Part shown: piece after piece, positions 36,667 to 47,732 of the stretch
Layout: every line of letters starts with the position of its first letter
Numbering within the stretch: the stretch's first letter is position 1
Assembly: GCA_947441065.1 (NCBI GenBank)
Contig: CANESI010000007.1
Location: 21,040-85,039, forward strand
DNA length: 64,000 nt
Direction: 5' to 3'
Origin: Caulobacteraceae bacterium
GTDB lineage: Bacteria; Pseudomonadota; Alphaproteobacteria; Caulobacterales; Caulobacteraceae
Notes under the pieces: model-generated
What the model was told of the DNA's origin: nothing
Database searches by the model: none
Seen by the model: the letters and a program-made list of their open reading frames with translations, nothing else
Made by a program: the position numbers and the translations under genes

Positions 36667-38916
36667 TTAGCTGTTCCAAGGCTCCAGACCGCCTCGCAAC
36701 GCAACCAATATCGAGAAGATCGTGAAGATCAGGGTCGACAGGCTGAACCTCAGCTTGCGCCAGCTCGTCCAACTGTCCACACGCCGTCCACCGCGCCAGA
36801 TATTGGTCATCATCAGCAAGATGATGCCGGTCAACAGGCTGGCCACTAGCGCGCAGGACGCTGCAAGGGTCACGAGGTTGCCAGGCCAACTATAGAAAAC
36901 TTGGCTAACATCTTCCGCTGCAGTGGCCCAAAGGCCGAACATGGCCATGGCCGCGAGCCAAAGCCCCGCAATCGAGGTCTGCATCAAGCCCGCGCGGCCC
37001 TGGGTCGGGGTTTGGCGAAATTCGCGCCGGTCGCGGGTGAACAGTCCAACAATGGCCGCGACCGAACAGAGCGCAGTCAGGGCGGCAAAGAGGGTCAGGA
37101 TGGATCCCGATGTTAGCGGGTTCTCGCGTTCAAAGACCTGGATTCCCATCGGATCATAGAAACGAACGGCCTTGCCATCTTCAATGTCGAACTTGATCTC
37201 TTCGACACCATTAACGCTGACCAGCCAGCCGGGCCGGGTGCTGAGCACATAGGCCTTGATGGTGCCGCCGCGATTGAGCAACAAGGTCCCGTCGTCGGTC
37301 ACATCGACCGAGGCTTCGCCGATGATTGAACCGACGAACCGCTCCAAACCGCTATAGGCGCGGCGTGTGGACAGGTAGGACCCCTCATAGATATTCGCCT
37401 GCGATGCCAATTGAGGCGTGCCAGCAAAGGGCTTTAAGGTCGGCGTTGCGTAATATTGCTCAACGATCCGTGCCGGAAGGCTGGCCGCAATGGCGTCTCC
37501 GGTGGAGGTATTGGTCGCGATGAAGATGCCGAGGTTCAGGTCTGGAATAGTCACCATGTTGGAATGGAACAGAAGGGTGTCACCACTATGGCCTTGGCCC
37601 TTGAACCCGCCGGGTAGCGGATATTCAACAAAGCCATGGGCCCAACCGTTCTGGCTGTTCGAAGGATTGCGCAGCGGCGTGCGGAAGGCCTTGGCGGTGG
37701 TTGGGCTATAGATCACTTGGCCATCAATCGTGCCGCCATTGAGGATGAGCTGCATATAGCGGGCCATGTCGGCCGCGGTGGAACTTGCCGAACCGGCAGG
37801 TGCGATCTGACTGACATGCTCGAAGGTCTTGGGAACGAAGGACGCTCCGTTCCAATAGAACCCGTCCGAAACCTGAGCCGCTAGGGCCGTGGACATGGGG
37901 GCGGGCAGATCCGCGCGGGCCGGATAGGGCTCGCGGAAGGTGGTGTGGTTCAGGCCGAGCGGACGGGTAATCCCGACCTCGATCAGGCTTTCGAACGGCT
38001 TACCCGACACATAGGACGAGATTTCGCCGCCAAGGGCTGCGCCATAGTTGGAATAGGTCGACACTAGGCTGGGTTCTCGCACCCGATCCGGGCGTTCTTG
38101 GCGCAGATAGGTGGCAATCGGGCGAATGCGGTCGGCGTCGCGCTCAAACAACTGGCCCATCGCCTTGTCTTCAAAGCCGGGGGTGTGGGCCAAGAGGTCG
38201 CGCACGAGAATGGGCTGCTTGAACCCCTGATCCTTAATCTGCAGCTTTTCGGGCAGATAGAGGTTAACCGGCGCGTCAAGGCGAAGGTGCCCCGCCTCAA
38301 CCTCCTTCATCAAGGCGATCCAGGTGAAGGTCTTGGAAATGGAGGCTAGCCGAAACAGGGTCTGGTCTGGATTAACGGCCTTGGCCGGAGAAAGCTGGGC
38401 CAGGCCATAGCCCTTCTTCAGGACGATCTGGCCGTTCTGGACGATGGACACCGTGACACCGGCAATATGGTCCTTCTCCATGCTGCGCCGAACCAATCCG
38501 TCAACGAAGGCTTCGAGCTCAGCCGGTGCGATCGCCGTTCCGGGGGCGAGGCGCGCGCCGGGACGGGCCGGTTGGGTTGGGATCACAGGCGCGATCAGGG
38601 CTGGGGTCGCTTTCGCAGGCATGGCAACGGCTGCGGCGGTCAGAGCTGCAGCGGCGGGCACTGCGGCCCGGCGCGCCCGGCTATAGGACCGATAGGGTCT
38701 TTTGGAATACTGACGCGCCTGAGCCACCGGCCTTTTCACTGAGGGCGAGGTCACGGGTACCGTACTGATCGCGGGGGCGATGGCTGGGGCTGGGGCTGCG
38801 GCTACAGCTGGCGGTGCGCCCGTGGCCTTGGTCTCTTGGCTCCAACCGACCGACGTGGTCAGCGAAAGGGCGGCTGCGAGCAGGCCCGTCCAGATCGTCT
38901 TTGGTGACAGTTGCAT
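36667..38916 (-). CDS. Exported serine hydrolase, beta-lactamase/penicillin-binding type, with C-terminal membrane helices
   Basis: A 749-aa protein with a signal peptide (TIWTGLLAAALSLTTSVGWS), an Ala/Pro-rich spacer with a basic patch (YSKRPYRSYSRARRA) to about residue 125, and a class C beta-lactamase-like domain. The SxxK motif is SISK in RLASISKTFTWIALM, YxN is in VSTYSNYGAALGG, and the third motif is GHSGDT. The last 150 residues hold three or four membrane helices (ILTLFAALTALCSVAAIVGL and LVTLAASCALVASLLTGIIL). This architecture is seen in esterases and peptidases acting on envelope substrates, not classic antibiotic resistance enzymes. The substrate is unknown. Confidence 0.85.
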   Translation of the reverse strand: MQLSPKTIWTGLLAAALSLTTSVGWSQETKATGAPPAVAAAPAPAIAPAISTVPVTSPSVKRPVAQARQYSKRPYRSYSRARRAAVPAAAALTAAAVAMPAKATPALIAPVIPTQPARPGARLAPGTAIAPAELEAFVDGLVRRSMEKDHIAGVTVSIVQNGQIVLKKGYGLAQLSPAKAVNPDQTLFRLASISKTFTWIALMKEVEAGHLRLDAPVNLYLPEKLQIKDQGFKQPILVRDLLAHTPGFEDKAMGQLFERDADRIRPIATYLRQERPDRVREPSLVSTYSNYGAALGGEISSYVSGKPFESLIEVGITRPLGLNHTTFREPYPARADLPAPMSTALAAQVSDGFYWNGASFVPKTFEHVSQIAPAGSASSTAADMARYMQLILNGGTIDGQVIYSPTTAKAFRTPLRNPSNSQNGWAHGFVEYPLPGGFKGQGHSGDTLLFHSNMVTIPDLNLGIFIATNTSTGDAIAASLPARIVEQYYATPTLKPFAGTPQLASQANIYEGSYLSTRRAYSGLERFVGSIIGEASVDVTDDGTLLLNRGGTIKAYVLSTRPGWLVSVNGVEEIKFDIEDGKAVRFYDPMGIQVFERENPLTSGSILTLFAALTALCSVAAIVGLFTRDRREFRQTPTQGRAGLMQTSIAGLWLAAMAMFGLWATAAEDVSQVFYSWPGNLVTLAASCALVASLLTGIILLMMTNIWRGGRRVDSWTSWRKLRFSLSTLIFTIFSILVALRGGLEPWNS

Positions 38917-39031
38917 CCGCTTACCTCGACCCTAGCGATTTCAGATGCCGCGTTCGGCAAGCCTACCCCTTGGTAAAGGGCTTTTAGGCCACCCAACGAC
39001 CGCAATAAAGGCTTGTCTTGCCCAATTTGTA

Positions 39032-39823
39032 TTATCGCGAAGGTTGGGCCGTGCTCGGTTTGGCGAAAGGATAGAGCCCAAGGACCGGCCGCAGATGGGG
39101 TCCAATGAACAGTTGCGGTTCAGAGGCGGGCGACACGCCCTCTCGGCTTTCACGATCTCTGACGCAGGCCCGCACCCCATTGGCGAGGGCTGGAAAGCCT
39201 TGGGCTTTGGGCATTTCCTGCAGAAAACAGTTGTCAAAGAAGGTGTAAACATCGGCCTCGCCGCAGCCAAAGGAGGTGCGATCAGGCCTTGCGGCCGTCA
39301 AGATCATGCGATCCGACCCGGCGAGTGGCGGCACAAAGACGCCGGAATAGCAGGCGCTGATAACCGCGACGGTCGGCCGGTCCGCGCACGTCCGATTGAT
39401 GATCTCAGCCAAAATACCGGGGGCGAGAAGTTGTTCTCCAAAGACAATGCCTTCGGGGACACCGTGGGAGGTGATGTAGACGAGGCAACCGCCGGTCACC
39501 TTGGTGGTCAGTTGGCCGAGGGTCTCATAGAGCTGGCGCGGTTTGGTCGGCAGGGCCCCGGACTTGGCGTATCGCTCTGGACGGACCGAGAGCTGGCGAA
39601 CATTGTCTGCTGAAAAGCCGATCTGGACCAGCGACTTGGCGATATCACGCCTCGCATTATCAAAGACTTCGGATGGGGCGCCACTTTGGGCGTGCCAGTC
39701 TCCGGCGACGACGACCGCCGCCCAATCGGAAAAGGGGCCAGCCTCGTCTGCCATGGCCGGGGCAGGCCGAAGGATCAGCAGGGTGCTAAGAACAAGCCAA
39801 ACCAAACCCCGCCAAAGCCCCAT
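39032..39823 (-). CDS. Exported C13 (legumain-like) cysteine peptidase
   Basis: A 263-aa caspase-fold protein with a signal peptide (GLVWLVLSTLLILRPAPAMA). The catalytic dyad is visible as H120 in LVYITSHGVPEGIVFG and C158 in VAVISACYSGVFVPPLAG, followed by the C13 motif MILTAARPDRTSFGCG. Eukaryotic relatives are legumain and the GPI transamidase subunit Gpi8; bacterial members are scattered and mostly uncharacterised. The start at 39823 (MGLWRGLVW) gives the signal peptide; the longer track ORF does not. It is 115 bases upstream of the exported serine hydrolase on the same strand. Confidence 0.85.
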   Translation of the reverse strand: MGLWRGLVWLVLSTLLILRPAPAMADEAGPFSDWAAVVVAGDWHAQSGAPSEVFDNARRDIAKSLVQIGFSADNVRQLSVRPERYAKSGALPTKPRQLYETLGQLTTKVTGGCLVYITSHGVPEGIVFGEQLLAPGILAEIINRTCADRPTVAVISACYSGVFVPPLAGSDRMILTAARPDRTSFGCGEADVYTFFDNCFLQEMPKAQGFPALANGVRACVRDRESREGVSPASEPQLFIGPHLRPVLGLYPFAKPSTAQPSR

Positions 39824-39833
39824 GGTCTGGTTC

Positions 39834-40301
39834 CTATTTTTTGAACTTGGTGAAGGGGGTGGGGATGGCCGTTGCCGTGGCCTTAGCCAACAATCGGCCT
39901 TCGGCGTCATAGAGCTCGCCCTCGGTAAAGGCGATGGTGCGGCCATATTTGATCACCCGCCCAATGCCGCGGATCGGACCGGGCAGGCCCGGACGCAGGA
40001 AGCTGGTCTTCATCTCGAGGGTCGGCAGAACGCAGGTCATGTCAGACGCCACCATCCCGGCCACAGACATGCATTCATCCAGCATGGCGCAAAGATAGCC
40101 GCCTTGGATCTGTCTCATCGGGTTGCAAAAATCGGTCTTGGCGTCGAAGGCGATCTCGACGGTCATGGCTTCGCGGTTCACCGCCACCATCCGAAAGCCC
40201 AGCAGGGCCGAACCCGGCGGCGGGTTCTTGCTGGCTTGGAAGCGCGCAAGAAGCTGTTCGTCCGTTAGGACCACTTTCTCAGGGGCAAAAGCGTCGCTCA
40301 T
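39834..40301 (-). CDS. PaaI-family hotdog thioesterase
   Basis: A 155-aa single-domain hotdog protein. FCNPMRQIQGGYLCAMLDEC is the N-G-G/D helix-and-loop signature of PaaI-type acyl-CoA thioesterases, followed by TLEMKTSFLRPGLPGPIRGI and GRTIAFTEGELYDAEGRLLA. The track ORF extends into sspB; the ATG at 40301 (MSDAFAPEKVVLT) is 4 bases from the sspB stop, so the two genes are probably coupled. The substrate acyl group cannot be told. Confidence 0.85.
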   Translation of the reverse strand: MSDAFAPEKVVLTDEQLLARFQASKNPPPGSALLGFRMVAVNREAMTVEIAFDAKTDFCNPMRQIQGGYLCAMLDECMSVAGMVASDMTCVLPTLEMKTSFLRPGLPGPIRGIGRVIKYGRTIAFTEGELYDAEGRLLAKATATAIPTPFTKFKK

Positions 40302-40305
40302 AGGC

Positions 40306-40779
40306 CTATTTCTTCCGGAATTGGTCGAGGGAAACGATCTTGGGCCCTTCGGACACAGGCTCGGCCTTGGTGTCCGGCTCAGGCGGGGTCGGCTCGACCT
40401 CAGGCACCTCGACGTCGAACTGCAGCATGAACTGCACGCTGGGGTCAAAGAAGCGCGACACGGCCACATAGGGCACCGTCATACGCTTGGGCTGGCCGCC
40501 AAAGCTCAGGGTGATCGAAAACAGGGTTTCAGCCACCACCAGATCCCAGAACTGGTGCTGCAAGACGATGGTCATCTCTTCGGGGAACTTGGCCAGCAGA
40601 TCAGCGGGAATCGAAACACCCGCCGCTATGGTCTTGAAGGAGACATAGAAATGGTGCGCGCCGGGGATGCCGGCTGGCGAGGCTGCGCGCTGCAGAGCGG
40701 CCTTTACGACCCCGCGCAGAGCCTCCTGGGCCATCTGTTCGTAATGCATCTCGTCTGGGGTGATCTTATCTCTAGACAT
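40306..40779 (-). CDS. sspB: ClpXP adaptor protein SspB (alphaproteobacterial type)
   Basis: A 157-aa adaptor that delivers ssrA-tagged and other substrates to ClpXP. The N-terminal substrate-binding domain shows HFYVSFKTIAAGVSIPADLL and MTIVLQHQFWDLVVAETLFS, with SITLSFGGQPKRMTVPYVAV. A Pro/Glu-rich linker of about 30 residues leads to the C-terminal ClpX-binding peptide PKIVSLDQFRKK. That layout matches SspB-alpha of Caulobacter. It lies upstream of a thioesterase gene on the same strand. Confidence 0.93.
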   Translation of the reverse strand: MSRDKITPDEMHYEQMAQEALRGVVKAALQRAASPAGIPGAHHFYVSFKTIAAGVSIPADLLAKFPEEMTIVLQHQFWDLVVAETLFSITLSFGGQPKRMTVPYVAVSRFFDPSVQFMLQFDVEVPEVEPTPPEPDTKAEPVSEGPKIVSLDQFRKK

Positions 40780-41052
40780 TTGGGGTCGTCACTTTCCAGA
40801 TCCGGGTCGCAAATTGAGTGGGTAGAATAGAGGATTAAAACCCTACCCTCTGTGTGACAAACCGCAAAGCGGCGATGGCTTCAAGTGCCCTCCGACATGT
40901 TGCGTGCGGTTTTTGCTGGCGCGAGTCTTTCTAGCGGTCCAAAAGCCTTGTCAGAGCCAGTGCGGGTTTGCGCCGGTCGTTGCGTCGTGTAGAAGTCGAG
41001 TTGCGTTCTTCCAGAACGTGGCGGGGGCGTCTTTTTCTAAGGGTGAAGGTTC
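40780..41052. other. Intergenic region between sspB and bamD; no gene seen
   Basis: This 273-base divergent gap should hold promoters for sspB and bamD. I see one loose inverted repeat (AAACCGCA at 40859 and TGCGGTTT at 40905) with 38 bases between the arms and a short T-run after it. No ORF, tRNA or known RNA family is recognisable. lpxC, which I would expect upstream of bamD in some relatives, is absent here. Confidence 0.4.
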
Positions 41053-42033
41053 GTGCTTCATAAAGCCTGGGGCCGTTGGCCTGTTGTCCTCGTTGCCCTC
41101 TGTGCCGCCTTGAGCGTTACAGCCTGCGCGGGAAAGCAAAAAAAGCCATCGATGGCCTATGAAGAGCGTCCGGTGGAACTGCTCTATGCCGTCGGCTCAG
41201 AACGTCTCGATTCGAAGATGTGGAACGAAGCGATCAACCTGTTTCGAGAGGTCGAGCGTCAGCATCCCTATTCGGAATGGTCGCGTCGCTCGATCCTGAT
41301 GACCGCCTATGCGCACTATCAAGGCAACCAATATGAGGAAGCCATTGGCGACGCAGACCGGTTCGTCTCGCTCTATCCTGGCAATCCCTCGGCGGCCTAT
41401 GCCTACTATCTGAAGGCCGTTTGCTATTTCGAACAGATCGTTGATGTGGGCCGTGACCAGGCCTCGACCGAGCAGGCCTTGGCGGCCTTGCGCGAGGTGG
41501 TTCAGCGTTATCCCCGTTCCGAATATGCCGCTGACGCCCGTTTGAAGATCGACATGGTCAATGACCAGTTGGCTGGCAAGGAAATGTCAGTTGGCCGCTG
41601 GTATCTTCGCAATGGCGAGACCTTGGCCTCTATCGGTCGGTTCCGGATGGTCATTGATCGCTATCAGACCACGTCCCACACGCCAGAAGCGCTCTACCGC
41701 TTGGTGGAGGCCTATCTGACCGTCGGCTTGATCGATGAGGCCAAGCGTAATGCCGCTGTTCTCGGTCACAATTTCCCGGGCGATGTCTGGTATTCCGATG
41801 CTTACAAGCTGATGGAAGGCAAGGGCGTGCGCCCCGCCCTGACCCCAGAAGCCCGCAGCAAGGGCCTTGGCGGTATCTTCTTTAACCGCAAGCAGCAACT
41901 GACGGCAGCTGCGACCGAAAAGGGTCCGCCACCGCCGGAATCGGGTTCGCCCGACAAAGAGATTACCCCTGCAGGCCCCGTGCCCCAGACCAAGAAGAAA
42001 AGGCGCTGGTTCGGACTGTTCGGTAAGGATTGA
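41053..42033 (+). CDS. bamD: Outer membrane assembly lipoprotein BamD
   Basis: A 326-aa lipoprotein of the BAM complex that inserts beta-barrel proteins in the outer membrane. It starts with GTG (41053) and has a lipoprotein signal ending in the lipobox LSVTAC. Five TPR-like repeats follow (WNEAINLFREVERQHPYSEW, YEEAIGDADRFVSLYPGNPS, ALAALREVVQRYPRSEYAAD). The C-terminal 55 residues are a Lys/Pro-rich extension beyond the usual length of about 245 aa, as in some alphaproteobacteria. recN follows closely. Confidence 0.93.
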   Translation: MLHKAWGRWPVVLVALCAALSVTACAGKQKKPSMAYEERPVELLYAVGSERLDSKMWNEAINLFREVERQHPYSEWSRRSILMTAYAHYQGNQYEEAIGDADRFVSLYPGNPSAAYAYYLKAVCYFEQIVDVGRDQASTEQALAALREVVQRYPRSEYAADARLKIDMVNDQLAGKEMSVGRWYLRNGETLASIGRFRMVIDRYQTTSHTPEALYRLVEAYLTVGLIDEAKRNAAVLGHNFPGDVWYSDAYKLMEGKGVRPALTPEARSKGLGGIFFNRKQQLTAAATEKGPPPPESGSPDKEITPAGPVPQTKKKRRWFGLFGKD

Positions 42034-42091
42034 GCCGAACCGCCATGATCTTGATCGCCGCCGATTGGCAGAATCAGCCCAGAGTGGCGGA

Positions 42092-43792
42092 ATGCTGACG
42101 GCGCTGATCATAAGAGACGTGGTCCTCATCGAAAGTCTGGACCTGACGGTGGGCCCAGGCTTGACCGCGCTTACCGGTGAGACCGGGGCGGGCAAATCGA
42201 TCATTCTCGATGCCTTGGGCTTGGCCACGGGGGCCAGAGCCGACGCAGGCCTTGTGCGTCGCGGCGCGGCCCAAGCGGTGGTCACCGCCATTTTCGATCT
42301 GCCCTCAGCCCATGCGGTTTGGCCGGTCCTTGAGGAGAAGGGCCTGACCTCTTCACCCGGGGAGGAGTTGATCCTTCGCCGTGTCCTCAGTGCCGACGGT
42401 CGCTCCCGCGCCTTTATCAATGATCAGGCCGCCAGTGTCGGGGTGCTGAAAGAGTTGGGCAATCTCCTGCTTGAGGTTCACGGCCAGCACGAGACTGTTG
42501 GCCTGCTCGATCCGCGCAATCATCGGCCCCTTCTCGACCATTTTGGGGGGTGTCGTCCGCTGGTGCTGGCCTGTTCGCAAGCCTGGGAGGGGTGGCGTCA
42601 AGCGCGTCAAGCGCTCGAACAGCTGCGCGAGACCACGCAAAAGGCAGCCGCCGATATTGAAGAGATTAGCCTTCGTTTGGCCGAGCTCGATCTTCTTGCC
42701 CCTATGCGGGGCGAAGAAACCGAACTGGCAGGGCAGCGGGCCTTGTTGGGATCGGCCGAAAAGGCCCTTACCGATATCGCCGCCGCGCGAGAGGGTCTGG
42801 CCGCAGACGCCTTGGCCAATCGCCTCGCCCAAGCCTTTCGGGCGCTGGAGCGGGCGCGCGAGCGGGCGCTGCAGTCCGGGGCGGCCAACGACAGTCTTGC
42901 CGTTCTGCGCCTGACCGACGCGGCCAACGCCGTTGATCGGGCCTTGGTCGAGACCCAAGAGGCGGCTTCGGCCATTGATGCCGCCGCCAATGAATTTGAT
43001 TTTGAGCCTGACCAGCTGGAAAAGGCCGAAGAGCGCCTCTTTGCCCTGCGCGCCATGGCCCGCAAGCTGAACCTGACGGTCGAGGATCTTCCCGGGGCTC
43101 GGCTGTCGATGGCGCAGACCTTGCGCAATATTGAATCTGCCGATGAGGCCCTGCGCTTGGCCGATGCCAAGGCGGCTGCGGCTCGTAGTGCCTATCTCGC
43201 TGCAGCCTCTGACCTGACCGCCGCGCGGATCAAGGCCGGGCAGGCCTTGGCCCTCGCCGTTGAGGCTGAACTTGCGCCCCTGAAGCTGGACAAGGCGCGG
43301 TTTCGGGTCGCGGTTGAGCCTCTGGCCGAGGATCGCTGTGGTCCGGCCGGGGCCGACCGGATCGAATTTGAAGTCATGACCAATCCGGGCGCGCCCTTTG
43401 GCGGCTTGGGCGTCATTGCCTCTGGCGGCGAGTTGGCGCGCTTTGCCTTGGCGCTCAAGGCGGCGCTGGCCGGTCGGATGGATCAGGACCAGCCGCTGAT
43501 GATCTTTGACGAGGTCGATCAGGGCGTCGGCGGGGCCGTCGCCGATGCGGTGGGCCTGCGCCTTCGCCGGTTGGCCAGCAGCGCTCAGGTTCTGGTCGTC
43601 ACCCACAGCCCCCAGGTCGCCGCCCGCGCCAATGCCCACTGGCGCGTTGCAAAATCTGGCGATGGGGCAGCCGTCGCGACCAGCCTCGACATTCTAAACC
43701 CCACCGACCGCGAAGAAGAGCTGGCCCGCATGCTGTCCGGCGCCGCCGTCACCGAAGCCGCCCGTGCTGCTGCGCGGGCCCTGATGGGCTAA
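42092..43792 (+). CDS. recN: DNA repair protein RecN
   Basis: A 566-aa SMC-like ATPase acting early in double-strand-break repair. The N-terminal half has Walker A in LTALTGETGAGKSIILDALG and the Q-loop region LLEVHGQHETVGLLDPRNHR. A coiled-coil middle follows, and the C-terminal half has ASGGELARFALALKAAL (signature), LMIFDEVDQGVGGAVADAVG (Walker B) and VLVVTHSPQVAA. The ATG at 42092 (MLTALIIRDVVLIESLDL) is preferred to the track's TTG at 42065. It sits between bamD and, beyond a small islet, ligA. Confidence 0.94.
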   Translation: MLTALIIRDVVLIESLDLTVGPGLTALTGETGAGKSIILDALGLATGARADAGLVRRGAAQAVVTAIFDLPSAHAVWPVLEEKGLTSSPGEELILRRVLSADGRSRAFINDQAASVGVLKELGNLLLEVHGQHETVGLLDPRNHRPLLDHFGGCRPLVLACSQAWEGWRQARQALEQLRETTQKAAADIEEISLRLAELDLLAPMRGEETELAGQRALLGSAEKALTDIAAAREGLAADALANRLAQAFRALERARERALQSGAANDSLAVLRLTDAANAVDRALVETQEAASAIDAAANEFDFEPDQLEKAEERLFALRAMARKLNLTVEDLPGARLSMAQTLRNIESADEALRLADAKAAAARSAYLAAASDLTAARIKAGQALALAVEAELAPLKLDKARFRVAVEPLAEDRCGPAGADRIEFEVMTNPGAPFGGLGVIASGGELARFALALKAALAGRMDQDQPLMIFDEVDQGVGGAVADAVGLRLRRLASSAQVLVVTHSPQVAARANAHWRVAKSGDGAAVATSLDILNPTDREEELARMLSGAAVTEAARAAARALMG

Positions 43793-43800
43793 CCCCACCT

Positions 43801-43932
43801 GCGTCATTGCGAGCATAGCGAAGCAACCTAGGGGACTGGGCTGGATCGTTGGGTGTTGTGGTGATGGGTTACGCGTTCGATGGCACCCCGTCCCCTGGGT
43901 TGCTTCGGTGCTTTGCACCTCGCAATGACGCG
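43801..43932. repeat. Palindromic element copy A (132 bp, long terminal inverted repeats)
   Basis: The element starts GCGTCATTGCGAGCATAGCG and ends CACCTCGCAATGACGCG. The two arms of about 42-49 bases are imperfect inverted repeats, around a loop GGATCGTTGGGTGTTGTGGTGA shared exactly with copy B. It begins 9 bases after the recN stop. Copy A shows more mismatches between its arms than copy B (for example CCCCGTCCCCTGGG against CCTAGGGGACTGGG), so it may be the older copy. It has no coding capacity. Confidence 0.85.
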
Positions 43933-44045
43933 GTGGAGGGGGCGGTATTTTGCGGGGTAGATTAAGAAGCTTCGTTAAAAGTCGAGTTGGGACAAAACAT
44001 CATTTCTTCTATCCTGTCTCTGTGCAACGGGCAGCGAGTATCAAG

Positions 44046-44468
44046 ATGACTTGGGCAAAAGATCGGTTGGATGCGCTTAAGGCCGGAGCTGCTCTGCCTC
44101 CCGTCGTACAGACCCTTGGCTTGGGAAGTCTAGAAGACTGGGGAGATGGCTGGGTGAAGAAACGATGGGAGCCCAAGCCAGAGTTGCTTAACAGCGACGG
44201 CTCTATGTTTGGGGGATATATCGCCGCCCTCGCCGATCAAGCGATAGCCTTCGCCGCGATGACAGTCGTTCCTGCAGATCGGATTTTTCGAACGGTGAAC
44301 CTGCAGATACAGTTTCTGCGGCTAGGGCGGGCTCACGACCTGCTGATAGAGGCACGTATCATTGCTCAAACACGCCAATTGATCAGCTGCCGAGCAGAGT
44401 TTCGACGAGAGGATGGCGAACTGATCGCTGAAGCCACAGGGCAGCAGTTGGTCGCCCCTCCGCAGTGA
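44046..44468 (+). CDS. PaaI-family hotdog thioesterase, second unrelated copy
   Basis: A 140-aa hotdog-fold protein. LNSDGSMFGGYIAALADQAI carries the signature Asn and Gly residues of the PaaI superfamily, then TVNLQIQFLRLGRAHDLLIE. It differs clearly from the thioesterase at 39.8 kb. The track ORF begins at 43950; the ATG at 44046 (MTWAKDRLDALKAG) gives a normal domain length. Codon use looks less GC-biased than that of recN, and the gene lies between two copies of a palindromic element, so transfer or element-linked insertion is possible. Confidence 0.8.
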   Translation: MTWAKDRLDALKAGAALPPVVQTLGLGSLEDWGDGWVKKRWEPKPELLNSDGSMFGGYIAALADQAIAFAAMTVVPADRIFRTVNLQIQFLRLGRAHDLLIEARIIAQTRQLISCRAEFRREDGELIAEATGQQLVAPPQ

Positions 44469-44533
44469 CGCTGGGGTGGGGCTGTGGTTGAACTATTTAC
44501 AGCAGTGTTTTGAGGGCACGCTCCCCCCCATCC

Positions 44534-44669
44534 GCGTCATTGCGAGCGCAGCGAAGCAACCTAGGGGACTGGGCTGGATCGTTGGGTGTTGTGGTGATGG
44601 ATGGTTTTCGCGTTCGACGGAGCCCAGTCCCCTAGGTTGCTTCGGTGCTCTGCACCTCGCAATGACGCG
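44534..44669. repeat. Palindromic element copy B (136 bp, long terminal inverted repeats)
   Basis: The left arm GCGTCATTGCGAGCGCAGCG to CTAGGGGACTGGGCT (44534-44575) and the right arm AGCCCAGTCCCCTAGGTTGC to CGCAATGACGC (44621-44669) pair almost perfectly, apart from a bulge (GTGCTCTGCACC). The loop is shared with copy A plus an extra ATGG. As single-stranded DNA or RNA it would fold to a long hairpin. It ends 69 bases before a small GIY-YIG nuclease gene. It lacks a transposase gene, so it is MITE- or REP-like. Confidence 0.88.
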
Positions 44670-44737
44670 GTGGAGGGGTGGTGTTTAAATCTATTTAAGA
44701 TGGTATTTTGGGGCTCCAATCGAAACGGAGCGCTGCC

Positions 44738-45025
44738 ATGTCCATACCCACGGTCTACATCATGGCCAGTCGCCGCAATGGTACCCTCTATACTGGCGTG
44801 ACATCAGATCTGGCGCGGCGGGCTTATGAGCATCGTGAGGGATTGATTTCGGGATTTACCAAGCAGCATCGATGCCGATTGCTCGTTTGGTATGAGGGTC
44901 ACGAAACCATGCCCCATGCGATAGCCCGAGAGAAACAGATCAAGGGCGGATCGCGGCAGGCGAAAATAGGCCTGATTGAAACGATCAATCCTCAATGGCA
45001 TGACCTCTATCAGACCCTCGCCTGA
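44738..45025 (+). CDS. GIY-YIG nuclease family protein
   Basis: A 95-aa single-domain protein of the small YhbQ-like GIY-YIG group. The motif is present as TVYIMASRRNGTLYTGVTSD (VYI...YTG), the catalytic arginine lies in LARRAYEHREG, and the conserved glutamate is in AIAREKQIKGG. FTKQHRCRLLVWYEGHE is family-typical. The ATG at 44738 after CGGAG is preferred to the track start at 44708. Such stand-alone domains are widespread and their targets are mostly unknown. Its position next to a palindromic element is discussed in the findings. Confidence 0.87.
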   Translation: MSIPTVYIMASRRNGTLYTGVTSDLARRAYEHREGLISGFTKQHRCRLLVWYEGHETMPHAIAREKQIKGGSRQAKIGLIETINPQWHDLYQTLA

Positions 45026-45068
45026 TCCCCCCGTAACAAAGCTTTCGAATCCCCGTCAGGGTCGGTAA

Positions 45069-47657
<2,589 letters not shown>

Positions 47658-47732
47658 GCCGAGGCGGTCAAACCACCTGATTGGTTGACGCCGCACCACG
47701 GAGCCTGTCCAATCTGGCAAAATAGGTCAGGG

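Noticed and set aside
40859-40916. AAACCGCA...TGCGGTTTTT as a terminator or small RNA end
   Set aside because: The arms are 38 bases apart and the stem is only 8 bases; the evidence is too weak to call.
42353-43639. 428-aa minus-strand ORF over recN
   Set aside because: It is a shadow of recN; the composition is repetitive Gly/Gln/Arg without motifs.
43964-43980. TTAAGAAGCTTCGTTAA upstream of the thioesterase as a CtrA box
   Set aside because: The half-sites are separated by 9 bases; chance is more likely.
44685-44698. TTAA-N6-TTAA before the GIY-YIG gene as a CtrA box
   Set aside because: The spacing is 6, not 7, and the sequence lies in AT-rich DNA next to a repeat element.
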